From: Bacillota bacterium
GTDB taxonomy: Bacteria; Bacillota_A; Clostridia; Lachnospirales; Lachnospiraceae
Assembly (NCBI GenBank): GCA_023407175.1
Contig: JAEYMU010000024.1
Coordinates: 124,001-188,000 of the forward strand
Length of the DNA: 64,000 bases
Direction: 5' to 3'
This document shows positions 51,621 to 60,791 of the stretch, in pieces. Each line of letters begins with the position of its first letter. Position 1 is the stretch's first letter. The notes beneath the pieces were generated by a model that did not search any database, was not told the origin of the DNA, and saw nothing but the letters and a program-made list of their open reading frames with translations. A program made the position numbers and the translations under genes.

Positions 51621-53153
51621 ATGTTCAGCAAAGCCTACAGCGGCGCAATTCATGGGATTGACGGACTGGTGGTATCGGTGGAAGCCGATGTCAGCGATGG
51701 GCTTCCCATTTTTGACATGGTAGGGTATCTTGGCTCGGAGGTTAAGGAAGCAAGGGAGCGGGTGCGGATTGCACTGAAGAATTCCGGCTACCAGCTACCG
51801 GCAAAGCGTATCACCGTCAATCTGTCCCCTGCGGATATCCGCAAGGAAGGCACCGCCTTCGATTTGTCCGTTGCGATTGCAATTCTTACGGCCTTTGGCC
51901 ATCTTCCCGAGGAAAATCTCAAGGATTATCTGATCATCGGGGAACTCAGCTTAAATGGTAAGGTAAATAGAGTGAATGGTGTTCTGCCCCTTGTATATTG
52001 TGCAAGGCAGCAGGGCTTTACAAAGTGCATTGTTCCGAAAGAAAATGCGAAGGAGGGGGCCGTGGTAGACGGTATCCTGACCTATGGTGTGGCAACCCTG
52101 TCGGAGGCGGCCCAACTTCTAAGCGGTAAGCGGGAATTTAAACCGGAATATGTGGATGCCGGCAGCCTGTTGCAGGATAGGAACAAGGAAGAAAGCATTG
52201 ATTTTTCCGAGGTAACAGGCCAACTGGCGGCAAAAAGAGCCATTGAAATTGCCGTAAGCGGTATGCATAATATACTGATGATCGGTCCTCCCGGCTCAGG
52301 CAAGACGATGCTTGCCAAACGAATTCCTACGATAATGCCGGAGCTGTCCTTTGAAGAAAGCGTGGAAATCTCTAAAATCTACAGTATAGCCGGGCTCCTT
52401 AATCAGCAGGCGCTGATTACACAAAGACCCTTTCGCAGTCCTCACCATACGATTACCACAACGGCACTGGTTGGGGGCGGAAGAGTACCAAAGCCCGGCG
52501 AGATCAGTCTGGCCCATCTGGGTGTTCTGTTTCTGGACGAACTTCCCGAATTTATGAAGAATACAATCGAGGTATTAAGACAGCCCCTTGAGGACAAATC
52601 GATAACAGTTGCCAGGCTGAATGCTTCCTACCGGTATCCTGCCGGGTTCATGCTCGTAGCCGCAATGAATCCCTGCAGCTGCGGCTATTACCCGGACCGG
52701 AATAAGTGCAGCTGTTCGGTTAACCTGGTCAAGCGCTATCTGGGCAGGATATCCCAGCCTCTTTTGGACCGCTTTGACATTTGTATTGAAGCATTACAAA
52801 TGAATTACAGGGACCTTCAGATACAGGAAAAGCAGGAGAACTCAAGGGATATAAGGGCGCGTATTGCAATCGCAAGACAGATACAGCTTAAGCGATATCA
52901 AGGCCAGAAGATCTATTTTAATTCCGAGCTGACACCCCGTGCCATTAAGAAATACTGCCGGCTGGAGACAAAGGAGCAGGAGCTTTTGGAGGAGGCCTTC
53001 CATAAGATGAATCTAAGTGCCAGGGCATATCACCGGATACTTAAGGTTGCACGTACCATAGCCGATCTGGACAGCAGCGAGGAGATTACAACAAAGCATA
53101 TCAGCGAAGCCATCTGTTACCGGAGTATCGATCAAAAATACTGGGGAGATTAG
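51621..53153 (+). CDS. comM: YifB/ComM family Mg-chelatase-like AAA+ ATPase
   Basis: Ring helicase of the ComM family, which promotes branch migration during natural transformation in Gram-negatives. About 510 residues: an N-terminal Lon-like domain (FSKAYSGAIHGIDGLVV, NLSPADIRKEGTAFDLSVA), Walker A IGPPGSGKTMLAKR, Walker B VLFLDELPEF, the sensor region AAMNPCSCGYYPD and a C-terminal Mg-chelatase domain. ATG 51621 (MFSKAYSG) follows AAAGGAGC; ATG 51606 is the alternative. dprA follows after 128 bases, so comM and dprA are probably co-transcribed. Confidence 0.93.
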   Translation: MFSKAYSGAIHGIDGLVVSVEADVSDGLPIFDMVGYLGSEVKEARERVRIALKNSGYQLPAKRITVNLSPADIRKEGTAFDLSVAIAILTAFGHLPEENLKDYLIIGELSLNGKVNRVNGVLPLVYCARQQGFTKCIVPKENAKEGAVVDGILTYGVATLSEAAQLLSGKREFKPEYVDAGSLLQDRNKEESIDFSEVTGQLAAKRAIEIAVSGMHNILMIGPPGSGKTMLAKRIPTIMPELSFEESVEISKIYSIAGLLNQQALITQRPFRSPHHTITTTALVGGGRVPKPGEISLAHLGVLFLDELPEFMKNTIEVLRQPLEDKSITVARLNASYRYPAGFMLVAAMNPCSCGYYPDRNKCSCSVNLVKRYLGRISQPLLDRFDICIEALQMNYRDLQIQEKQENSRDIRARIAIARQIQLKRYQGQKIYFNSELTPRAIKKYCRLETKEQELLEEAFHKMNLSARAYHRILKVARTIADLDSSEEITTKHISEAICYRSIDQKYWGD

Positions 53154-53212
53154 TGCGAAAATAAAAAACGATTTTCACACGTTGAATTTAGGCCTGCGAG
53201 CAAGTCGCAGGC
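53153..53212 (+). other. Two hairpins between comM and dprA
   Basis: Hairpin 1: GTGCGAAAAT / ATTTTCACAC with one mismatch (53153-53180). Hairpin 2: GCCTGCGA / TCGCAGGC, perfect 8 base pairs with a 5-base loop (53192-53212). Neither has a following T run. They directly precede copy 2 of the intergenic repeat. Confidence 0.55.
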
Positions 53213-53224
53213 ATGGACGCTAGT

Positions 53225-53267
53225 GTGCTGTTCCGCTCAAATTCGTGGGTTTACGGCAGAATGGAGG
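53225..53267 (+). repeat. Intergenic repeat, copy 2 (other copy 7800-7840)
   Basis: 43 bases matching 7800-7840, ending in the identical ACGGCAGAATGGAGG, which supplies the ribosome-binding site for dprA. The spacing from GGAGG to the dprA ATG is long (about 14 bases). Confidence 0.7.
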
Positions 53268-53281
53268 AATAAACATAAAAC

Positions 53282-54394
53282 ATGACACAGGAAGAATATA
53301 ATTACTGGCTTGCCAATATTTCTGGCATTGGCCTTAAAAAAATCGGGTATCTTCTGAAGTATTTTGAAAGTGCCAAGGCAATTTATCATGCACCGGGGGG
53401 TGAATTGGAGAAGTTCATGGAGGTCTGCGACAGTCCCCATAGCTTTCGTAAATCGGATATCAATACTATCATCTCCAGCAGGGATGAGGAAAAAATACAG
53501 AATAATTATGCTAAACTTATCAAAAACGGCATATATTTTGTTTCAAGAGAGGATGAACATTATCCTGCAAAGCTTCGTAATATATATGAGTCACCCTTTG
53601 GACTCTATTATAAGGGAAGGTTGCCCCGTGAGGAGGAGAAGCTTCTGGCAGTTGTCGGGGCCAGGGAATGCTCACCCTACGGAAAAGAAATGGCAAAATA
53701 TTTTGCTTCCTGTATCGCGAAGGAAGGAGTAACGATTATCAGCGGTCTTGCCAGAGGAGTTGATTCCTATGCACATGAGGGAGCGCTGATTTCGGAGGGC
53801 CTTACCTACGCAGTTCTCGGTTGTGGAATTGATATCTGCTATCCAAGGGAGAATATCAATTTATATCGGGAGCTGGAACAATGCGGCGGAATTTTATCGG
53901 AATATCCGCCCGGTGCAAAACCGCTTGCAGGTAACTTTCCAATGCGAAACCGGATTATCAGCGGCTTGTGTGATGGTATATTTGTAATAGAAGCAAAAGA
54001 AAAAAGCGGTTCTTTGATTACTGTCGATATGGGGCTGGAGCAGGGAAAGGATATTTATGCGCTGCCTGGCAGGGCGAAGGATGCTCTGAGCGAGGGTTGT
54101 AATAATTTAATTAAAATGGGGGCAAAACTAGTTACAGAGCCTAAAGATATTTTGGAGGATTTGATACCAAATTATGAGCAAAAAGGAGACGTCGATAAAA
54201 AAATAAATAAAATTCTTGAAACGAATGGGAAAATAGTGTATGCTTGTCTGAGCTTACAGCCGATGCATATAGAAGAGATATCCCTCCGGACCGGATTCTC
54301 CATTGATACATTGATGGAGCAACTGCTGGTTTTGGAACTGCGAGGCTTTGTGACACAGACAACCAAGAATTATTATATCACGCACGGCCTGTAA
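53282..54394 (+). CDS. dprA: DNA processing protein DprA
   Basis: Loads RecA on incoming single-stranded DNA. 370 residues: an N-terminal helix-hairpin-helix region (YWLANISGIGLKKIGYLL), the Rossmann-like core with VVGARECSPYG, ISGLARGVDSYAHEGAL, LGCGIDICYPREN, FPMRNRIISGL and GSLITVDMGLEQG, and a C-terminal winged helix (about 310-370). Order dprA-topA is widely conserved in Firmicutes. Even with comEC broken, DprA can serve other recombination roles. Confidence 0.95.
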   Translation: MTQEEYNYWLANISGIGLKKIGYLLKYFESAKAIYHAPGGELEKFMEVCDSPHSFRKSDINTIISSRDEEKIQNNYAKLIKNGIYFVSREDEHYPAKLRNIYESPFGLYYKGRLPREEEKLLAVVGARECSPYGKEMAKYFASCIAKEGVTIISGLARGVDSYAHEGALISEGLTYAVLGCGIDICYPRENINLYRELEQCGGILSEYPPGAKPLAGNFPMRNRIISGLCDGIFVIEAKEKSGSLITVDMGLEQGKDIYALPGRAKDALSEGCNNLIKMGAKLVTEPKDILEDLIPNYEQKGDVDKKINKILETNGKIVYACLSLQPMHIEEISLRTGFSIDTLMEQLLVLELRGFVTQTTKNYYITHGL

Positions 54395-54457
54395 GCTGAC
54401 GGGGCAACTAATACTAGACTGATTATTATTTACACATAGAAATGAGGGAACATCAAT

Positions 54458-56515
54458 ATGCCAAGATATCTTGTAATCGTAGAATCTCCGGCAAAGGCAA
54501 AGACAATCAAGAAGTTTCTCGGAACGAATTATGAAGTCCTGGCATCCAACGGACATGTAAGGGATTTGCCAAAAAGCCAGATGGGTATCGATATAGATCA
54601 CGATTTTGAACCGAAGTACATTACAATCAGAGGAAAAGGCGATTTACTGGCCAAACTCCGCAAGGAAGTTAAAAAGGCAGATAAGGTATATCTTGCAACT
54701 GACCCTGACCGGGAGGGAGAGGCAATTTCCTGGCACCTGGCCCAGACCTTGAGGCTGGAGGAAAAGGATGCGAGCCGGATTACCTTTAATGAGATCACGA
54801 AGAATGCTGTTAAAGCCTCCATCAAGCAGGCCAGGGATATTGATATGGATCTGGTGAACGCACAGCAGGCAAGAAGAGTGCTGGACCGTATGGTGGGCTA
54901 TAAAATCAGTCCGCTCCTCTGGGCCAAGGTAAAGCGGGGTTTAAGTGCCGGCAGGGTTCAGTCCGTAGCGCTGCGTATTATCTGTGACAGGGAAGATGAA
55001 ATTAACGCATTTGTTCCCGAAGAATATTGGAATCTGGAGGCGGAATTTGAGTTAAAGGGCAAGAAAAAGCCTTTGGTTGCAAAGCTCAATACCTCTAAGA
55101 AGGAAATTCGTTCCGAGGCTGAGATGAACGAGATACTAAAGCAGCTTCAGAATAGTGATTTCCTTGTCAGTGAAATAAAAAAGAGTGAGCGCATCCGCAA
55201 GGCTCCTCTTCCCTTTACTACAAGCACCCTGCAGCAGGAAGCGGCAAAGATCCTGAACTATTCAACCCAAAAGACGATGCAGCTTGCACAGCAGCTTTAT
55301 GAGGGCGTGGATGTTAAGGGACATGGAACCGTAGGCTTAATCACCTATTTGCGTACCGATTCCGTTCGTATCAGCGATGAAGCGGACCAGGCGGTAAAGC
55401 AATTCATTAAGACAAATTACGGTGAGAACTTTGTGGCAGGAGAGGAAAACCAGAGCCGTACCGGTAAGAAAATACAGGATGCGCATGAAGCGATCCGTCC
55501 GACCTATGTGGAGCTTGCTCCGGGTGAGGTAAAGGATTCCCTTGGCAGGGACCAATTTCGGCTGTACCAGTTAATATGGAAGAGATTTGTCGCAAGCAGA
55601 ATGCAGCCGGCAAAATATGAGACAACTACAATTAAGATAGACTGCAATGGATACCGTTTTTCGGCCTCAGCCTCACACCTTGTATTTGAGGGCTTTATGA
55701 GTGTATATGTACCGGAGGAGGAAGAGGAAGAGAACACAGTAAACTTCGATACCTTGAAGGAAGGGGATAAGCTCTCACTGATAGAGCTTCATAAGAGCCA
55801 GCATTTTACCCAGCCGCCCCCTCATTATACGGAGGCTTCTCTGGTTAAGACCCTGGAAGAGCTGGGAATCGGCCGTCCCAGCACATACGCCCCTACCATA
55901 ACCACCATCATTGCCAGACGCTATGTGGCAAAGGAGAATAAGAACTTATATGTGACAGAGCTGGGGGAAGCGGTAAATAATATTATGAAATGCGCATTTA
56001 CCAGTATTGTTGATGTTAATTTTACGGCAAACTTAGAATCTCTGTTAGACTGCGTTGAGGATGGAACAGTTATCTGGAAGACGGTAGTAAGTAATTTCTA
56101 TCCCGATCTTGAGGAGGCTGTTGAAAATGCTCACTGTGAGCTTGAGAAGATACAAATAGAGGATGAAGTATCCGATGAAATATGTGAGATGTGCGGCAGA
56201 AATATGGTGGTAAAATATGGACCCCATGGTAAATTCCTGGCATGCCCGGGCTTTCCGGATTGTAAGAATACCAAACCCTATTTTGAAAAAATCGGTGTTG
56301 CCTGCCCGCTTTGCGGTAATGACATCGTTGTACGCAAGACAAAAAAGGGAAGGAAATACTATGGCTGTGCGGGTAATCCGGAATGCGCATTTATGACCTG
56401 GCAGAAGCCCTCTTCCATACGCTGTGAAAAATGCGGGGGTGTAATGGTGGAAAAGGGAAATAAGCTTGTATGTGAAAATGATAAATGTGGATATGTTTTA
56501 AGTAATATAAAATAA
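54458..56515 (+). CDS. topA: DNA topoisomerase I
   Basis: Relaxes negative supercoils. 685 residues: TOPRIM domain (VIVESPAKAKTIKKFLG, ATDPDREGEAISWH), the topoisomerase core with active-site Tyr in ITYLRTDSVRIS, RRVLDRMVGY, GRPSTYAPTI, and three C-terminal zinc ribbons (CEMCGRNMVV...CPGFPDC, CPLCGNDIVV...CAGNPEC, CEKCGGVMVE...CENDKC). Length and layout are normal. ATG follows GAGGGAA. Between dprA and codY, as in Bacillus but without the intervening trmFO, xerC and hslUV genes. Confidence 0.97.
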   Translation: MPRYLVIVESPAKAKTIKKFLGTNYEVLASNGHVRDLPKSQMGIDIDHDFEPKYITIRGKGDLLAKLRKEVKKADKVYLATDPDREGEAISWHLAQTLRLEEKDASRITFNEITKNAVKASIKQARDIDMDLVNAQQARRVLDRMVGYKISPLLWAKVKRGLSAGRVQSVALRIICDREDEINAFVPEEYWNLEAEFELKGKKKPLVAKLNTSKKEIRSEAEMNEILKQLQNSDFLVSEIKKSERIRKAPLPFTTSTLQQEAAKILNYSTQKTMQLAQQLYEGVDVKGHGTVGLITYLRTDSVRISDEADQAVKQFIKTNYGENFVAGEENQSRTGKKIQDAHEAIRPTYVELAPGEVKDSLGRDQFRLYQLIWKRFVASRMQPAKYETTTIKIDCNGYRFSASASHLVFEGFMSVYVPEEEEEENTVNFDTLKEGDKLSLIELHKSQHFTQPPPHYTEASLVKTLEELGIGRPSTYAPTITTIIARRYVAKENKNLYVTELGEAVNNIMKCAFTSIVDVNFTANLESLLDCVEDGTVIWKTVVSNFYPDLEEAVENAHCELEKIQIEDEVSDEICEMCGRNMVVKYGPHGKFLACPGFPDCKNTKPYFEKIGVACPLCGNDIVVRKTKKGRKYYGCAGNPECAFMTWQKPSSIRCEKCGGVMVEKGNKLVCENDKCGYVLSNIK

Positions 56516-56609
56516 ATGGAATATTAATTATTTTTTTAAAATACACTAAAAATAGTATATATTAATCAATAATTATCTCATAATACTTAAAAAATTGATA
56601 AAAAGACTA

Positions 56610-56638
56610 TTGTTATTGTAAATAATATATGATAAAAT
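56610..56638 (+). promoter_or_regulatory. Candidate codY promoter
   Basis: TTGTTA, 17 bases, then TAAAAT (56633-56638). Transcription would start at about 56645, exactly where a long palindrome begins. Confidence 0.6.
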
Positions 56639-56644
56639 TAAAAA

Positions 56645-56681
56645 GGTAATACAATTAGTAACATTTACTAATCGTATTACC
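56645..56681. promoter_or_regulatory. 37-base near-perfect palindrome before codY
   Basis: GGTAATACAATTAGTAA-CAT-TTACTAATCGTATTACC: 17-base arms with one mismatch and a 3-base loop, at the expected transcription start of codY. TTCTTCC follows, not a full T run. It could be an operator, a transcript-stabilising 5' hairpin or a weak terminator for topA. Confidence 0.75.
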
Positions 56682-56764
56682 TTCTTCCATGGAAGCATAA
56701 ATTATATGAGTGAGTGGCTCTTGGAAGATCGGGGGGAACATTGAATTCTGGGAGGAGCCATTTC

Positions 56765-57535
56765 ATGAGTGTACAACTATTGGATAAAACAAGGAAGATA
56801 AATAACCTATTGCATAATAATAATTCGCATAAGGTAGTATTCAATGACATCTGTGTGGTCCTAAGTGAAATACTTGCTTCGAATGTTTTGGTAATCAGCC
56901 GTAAGGGTAAGGTCCTCGGCGTAAAGAACCGCAGCGATATCGGTGAGATTAAGGAATTAATTAAGGATGCAGTTGGACGTCACATCGATGGCCTGTTGAA
57001 TGAAAGACTGCTGAATATTTTATCCACTAAGGAGAATGTTAATTTAAGGACCCTGGGCTTTGAATTTGATGATGTTGACACCTACCAGGCGATTATCACT
57101 CCTATTGATATTGCCGGAGAGCGGCTGGGCACCCTGTTCCTCTATAAGAACGGACCGCAGTATAATCTGGATGATATCATTTTAAGTGAGTATGGAACCA
57201 CCGTAGTGGGACTTGAGATGATGAGGTCCGTGAATGAAGAGAATGCCGAGGAGAACCGAAAGGTTCAGATTGTCAAGTCCGCAATCGGTACCCTGTCCTT
57301 CTCAGAGCTAGAGGCAATTACACATATATTTGAAGAGCTTAAGGGTAACGAGGGAATTCTGGTTGCCAGTAAAATTGCCGATCGTGTCGGAATTACAAGG
57401 TCTGTTATCGTGAATGCACTTCGTAAATTTGAAAGTGCCGGAGTGATAGAATCCCGTTCCTCGGGGATGAAGGGAACCTATATCAGAGTATTGAATGATG
57501 TAGTGTTTGATGAACTAAAGAAAATTAATAATTAA
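56765..57535 (+). CDS. codY: GTP-sensing transcriptional pleiotropic repressor CodY
   Basis: Global regulator that binds DNA when GTP and branched-chain amino acids are high, holding down stationary-phase, sporulation and motility genes. About 256 residues: N-terminal GAF domain (KTRKINNLLH, LSEILASNVLVISRKGKVLG) and C-terminal winged helix with the recognition segment ASKIADRVGITRSVIVNALRKFESAGV. ATG 56765 follows GGGAGGAG; the frame is open back to 56714. Position just before flgB is conserved in Firmicutes. Confidence 0.97.
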   Translation: MSVQLLDKTRKINNLLHNNNSHKVVFNDICVVLSEILASNVLVISRKGKVLGVKNRSDIGEIKELIKDAVGRHIDGLLNERLLNILSTKENVNLRTLGFEFDDVDTYQAIITPIDIAGERLGTLFLYKNGPQYNLDDIILSEYGTTVVGLEMMRSVNEENAEENRKVQIVKSAIGTLSFSELEAITHIFEELKGNEGILVASKIADRVGITRSVIVNALRKFESAGVIESRSSGMKGTYIRVLNDVVFDELKKINN

Positions 57536-57557
57536 TGATAAATGGATTTTTAAGAGC

Positions 57558-57600
57558 AAAGGGATTTGTGAGAAGGTTTTCTCATAAGTTCCTTTTTTTG
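57558..57600 (+). terminator. Rho-independent terminator after codY
   Basis: Long stem (AAAGGGATTTGTGAGAA pairing with TTCTCATAAGTTCCTTT, a few wobbles, 4-base loop) and a run of seven T. Separates codY from the flagellar operon. Confidence 0.88.
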
Positions 57601-57728
57601 CTGTAAATGGGCATATTTCCTTTGGGGCCCGGGGTGCAAACACTCTCAAAATTCGTCAGCGAAAAAATTTATAGATTTTCAATATAGTACAAGGTCTAGT
57701 ATTATTCTACTAATTTTTCAAATATATC

Positions 57729-57756
57729 TTGTGTTTTCAAAAATATTATTTATAAT
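57729..57756 (+). promoter_or_regulatory. Candidate flgB operon promoter
   Basis: TTGTGT, 16 bases, then a perfect TATAAT (57751-57756), 28 bases before the flgB start. This is the sigma-A type, as for early flagellar genes; no sigma-D motif (TAAA ... GCCGATAA) was seen. Confidence 0.6.
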
Positions 57757-57783
57757 GGATTATATATGGAAAGGAGTGTAATA

Positions 57784-58173
57784 ATGATCGGCTCTAACGC
57801 GTTTAATTACATTAATGTCCTGAACAGTGCTGCAAATGCAAGCCAGCTTAGAAATGAAGTGATAGCGAATAACGTTGCTAATGTTGACACGCCAGGCTAT
57901 AAAAGACAGGATGTAGAGTTTGAATCCTACCTAAAGTCAGCATTGTCGGGAGATAATTCCCTCGATGAACGGGTAGCAGATGCTAATCTTAGCTCGCTTT
58001 CGCCAACGGTATATACGGATAATTCTTCCTTAAGCTACCGTTTGGATGGCAATAACGTGGATATCGATACGGAAGAAGCTTATCTGGCGGATAACCAGAT
58101 CCGTTATTATGCATTACTGGATTCAATGACTCAGGAATTTAGCAGGATTAAGACAGTTTTAACGGCAAAATAA
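57784..58173 (+). CDS. flgB: Flagellar basal body rod protein FlgB
   Basis: Proximal rod subunit, about 129 residues. Contains the rod signature VIANNVANVDTPGYKRQDVEFES and the C-terminal helix motif (AYLADNQIRYYALLDSMTQEF). ATG 57784 follows AAAGGAG at 57770; ATG 57766 overlaps that site. First gene of an operon that follows the standard Firmicute order. Confidence 0.96.
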   Translation: MIGSNAFNYINVLNSAANASQLRNEVIANNVANVDTPGYKRQDVEFESYLKSALSGDNSLDERVADANLSSLSPTVYTDNSSLSYRLDGNNVDIDTEEAYLADNQIRYYALLDSMTQEFSRIKTVLTAK

Positions 58174-58291
58174 CCAGGAGCTTATAATAGGGTATATAAA
58201 TAACAGGGATGTTGGACTCTGCCCGCAGGACGCCTGGCTGGCAGGGGCATTTATAAATTACAGCTTTATAAAAAAATAAGGAGGTTTGAGC

Positions 58292-58732
58292 ATGTCCATG
58301 ATGAATGGCCTCAATATCAGTGCAAGTGGTATGACGGCCCAAAGATTACGTCTTGATATCATATCACAGAATATAGCTAACGTAAAAACCACACGGGATG
58401 AGAACGGTGATGTATATACCCGCAAGGAAGTAGTATTCTCGGTGAAGAATTCGAATCCTGCCTCCTTTAGTGAGGTATTAAGTAATGCTGGTACAGCAGG
58501 AAACGGGGTTAAGGTAACGCAGATTGTTAATGATACCGAGTCGGAATACAGTAAGGTATATGATCCCTCCCATCCGGATGCTGATGAAGACGGGTATGTG
58601 ACCTATCCGAATGTGAATATTGTACAGGAAATGACGGATATGATTGATGCTTCCCGTTCCTATGAGGCCAATGTGACAGCATTTAACGCAACCAAGAACA
58701 TGGCTCTGAAAGCCTTGGATATTGGTAAATAA
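58292..58732 (+). CDS. flgC: Flagellar basal body rod protein FlgC
   Basis: Rod subunit of about 146 residues. N-terminal signature NISASGMTAQRLRLDIISQNIANVKTT and C-terminal MTDMIDASRSYEANVTAFNATK, both standard. ATG 58292 follows AAGGAGG; the TTG at 58286 is only two bases past that site. The 118-base gap after flgB has nothing recognisable apart from A+T-rich sequence. Confidence 0.96.
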   Translation: MSMMNGLNISASGMTAQRLRLDIISQNIANVKTTRDENGDVYTRKEVVFSVKNSNPASFSEVLSNAGTAGNGVKVTQIVNDTESEYSKVYDPSHPDADEDGYVTYPNVNIVQEMTDMIDASRSYEANVTAFNATKNMALKALDIGK

Positions 58733-58760
58733 AATGCTTGATTGATGAAGGGAGGCCTTT

Positions 58761-59069
58761 ATGAACGTAACGCAGATCAGTGATTTAGCGAATTACAGTA
58801 AATATGCGGTAGGACAGACAAATGCATCAGAAAACAGGGAAACTGCCTTTGACGATGTATTAAAGGCGGCTGTTAATATGGTTAATCAGACGAATGATTA
58901 TTCCAATGCCGCGGAGCAGGCAGAGACGGCCTATGCGTTGGGAACGAATGATAATCTGGCGGATTTGATGGTGGCACAGATGAAGGCGAATACCACCCTG
59001 CAATATACGGTGGCTCTTCGCAATGGTGTGCTGGATGCTTATAAGGAGATTATGAATCTTCAGTTTTAA
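58761..59069 (+). CDS. fliE: Flagellar hook-basal body complex protein FliE
   Basis: Links the MS ring to the rod. 102 residues, normal. Shows the family pattern FDDVLKAAVNMVNQTNDYSNAAEQAETAYA and the C-terminal DLMVAQMKANTTLQYTVALRN. ATG follows GAAGGGAGG. Confidence 0.95.
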   Translation: MNVTQISDLANYSKYAVGQTNASENRETAFDDVLKAAVNMVNQTNDYSNAAEQAETAYALGTNDNLADLMVAQMKANTTLQYTVALRNGVLDAYKEIMNLQF

Positions 59070-59161
59070 GGTGTCGATAGATCGGGTAATTGCCATCTTT
59101 ATCGACCGGTCGCTGCATCAGTACCTGATTGCATTTTATTAATACATAGGAGCATACGGGA

Positions 59162-60757
59162 ATGACCGAACGTTTGAAAAGTATAGGAAAACAGCTGTTG
59201 AATTTATGGAATAAATATACAGCCAAGCAGAAAACGCTGATTGTCAGTGTTGTCTGCGTTGTTATTGTTGCGCTTGCAATACTGATTTTCCTTATGAGCA
59301 GGGTGGACTACAGGCAGTTAAAGGTATGCGATACCCCGAAGGAAGCAAGTGAGATAGCAACGCTTCTTAGTGAAAATAATATCAAATATGATATTGACAC
59401 TAATACAAATGCAGTTAGAGTTGACAATAAGGATTATAATGACGCCTTTATTCTTTTGAATATGAATGATATTTCAACTGAGGATGTATCCATTGACGAC
59501 TTGCTGGGTAACAGTCTGTCCACGACCAATGCAGACCGGGTTCTCAAGGTAAATCTGTACTTCCAGAGCAAGCTGCGCAATGATCTTAAGAAGTTTGAGG
59601 GTATTGATGATGCCAAGGTATATTATATTCCGCGGGATAGCGCTGACGAGCTGTTTGCTTCGGAGGCTACGGATACCAGTGCCAGTGTACTGCTCACGGT
59701 AAATGATGATTTTAAGGCAGCAACAGCACAGACGATTGCTGAAATCGTGGCCTCGATCATCGGGAACCAAAGTGCGGATAAAATCAGGGTATCCGATCAA
59801 TATGGCAATCTTTTGTATGGCGGATCGGAGGATTTGTATAACAGCTCCTTCAACAGCAAGGAGGAATATAAAGAGAAGCTCACCAACAATATTGTCAACC
59901 GGCTGGTTGGCTTATTGATTAAGACCGGCTATGCGGATGCTACGGTTGGCCCTAATTTTTCTTATGATATGAATAAGGTGTCGGAGCTGTTAACGGAATA
60001 TTCTGCGCCGGAGGGTATGGAGCAGGGGTTGTACAGCCATAGCTATACCTATGAGACTGAAAGCTCCGGTTCTTCAGGCGGAACTCCGGGAACCTCCTCG
60101 AACGATGGAGTTACCTATGAGACAGAAGATTCCTCCTCTTCGAACAGCACCTCCAATACCGAGGAATATGATTACACTCCCAATGAGAAGGTTACGAATA
60201 CGGAATATGAAATGGGAGCCTTTCAGGCGGATCAATCCTCTGTCTCCATCGTGTTGACAAAGGTTACCTCCTATACGGAGAAAGAGCTGAAGGACAGCGG
60301 GGTCCTGGCTGGGACCACCTTTGATGCCTATGTGAAGGCGAACAGTGATTTGGTGGAGGCAACGGTGGATCAATCCATCTATACCTTGGTTTCGACAGCA
60401 ACAGGAATTGCAGAGGATAAGATAACAATTAAGGCTTTCGATAAGTCGGTTTTTGTTCCGACTACTACGACGGCAAAGAGTTGGACGGATTACCTTCAGA
60501 TTGCTCTGGCGGTGCTGATTGTGGGCTTGCTGGTATTTGTTGTGTTTAAGGGTGTTAAGCCGGTAGAGGTTACTGAGCTGGAACCTGAATTATCGGTAGA
60601 GCAGCTTTTGGCTACAACGAAGGAAAATCAATCAATTGAGGATATAGAGTTTAATGAAGTATCCGAGGTTCGAAGGATGATAGAGAAGTTTGTGGATGAG
60701 AAGCCGGAGGCAGTGGCACAGTTGCTGCGTAACTGGCTAAATGAGGACTGGAGCTAA
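59162..60757 (+). CDS. fliF: Flagellar M-ring protein FliF
   Basis: Forms the MS ring in the membrane. 531 residues: N-terminal membrane helix (about 25-46), ring-building motifs including VDYRQLKV, a beta-collar region with a long Ser/Thr/Gly-rich low-complexity insertion (about 295-335), a second membrane helix (about 445-465, LQIALAVLIVGLLVFVVFKGV) and a C-terminal FliG-binding tail (EVRRMIEKFVDEKPEAVAQLLRNWL). Ends 34 bases before fliG. Confidence 0.95.
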   Translation: MTERLKSIGKQLLNLWNKYTAKQKTLIVSVVCVVIVALAILIFLMSRVDYRQLKVCDTPKEASEIATLLSENNIKYDIDTNTNAVRVDNKDYNDAFILLNMNDISTEDVSIDDLLGNSLSTTNADRVLKVNLYFQSKLRNDLKKFEGIDDAKVYYIPRDSADELFASEATDTSASVLLTVNDDFKAATAQTIAEIVASIIGNQSADKIRVSDQYGNLLYGGSEDLYNSSFNSKEEYKEKLTNNIVNRLVGLLIKTGYADATVGPNFSYDMNKVSELLTEYSAPEGMEQGLYSHSYTYETESSGSSGGTPGTSSNDGVTYETEDSSSSNSTSNTEEYDYTPNEKVTNTEYEMGAFQADQSSVSIVLTKVTSYTEKELKDSGVLAGTTFDAYVKANSDLVEATVDQSIYTLVSTATGIAEDKITIKAFDKSVFVPTTTTAKSWTDYLQIALAVLIVGLLVFVVFKGVKPVEVTELEPELSVEQLLATTKENQSIEDIEFNEVSEVRRMIEKFVDEKPEAVAQLLRNWLNEDWS

Positions 60758-60791
60758 AGCAACCGAAAAAACGATTGTTGGGGAGGTAGTT

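Noticed and set aside
57536..57783. Search for a sigma-D promoter before flgB
   Set aside because: No TAAA...GCCGATAA pattern was found; a sigma-A type sequence fits instead.
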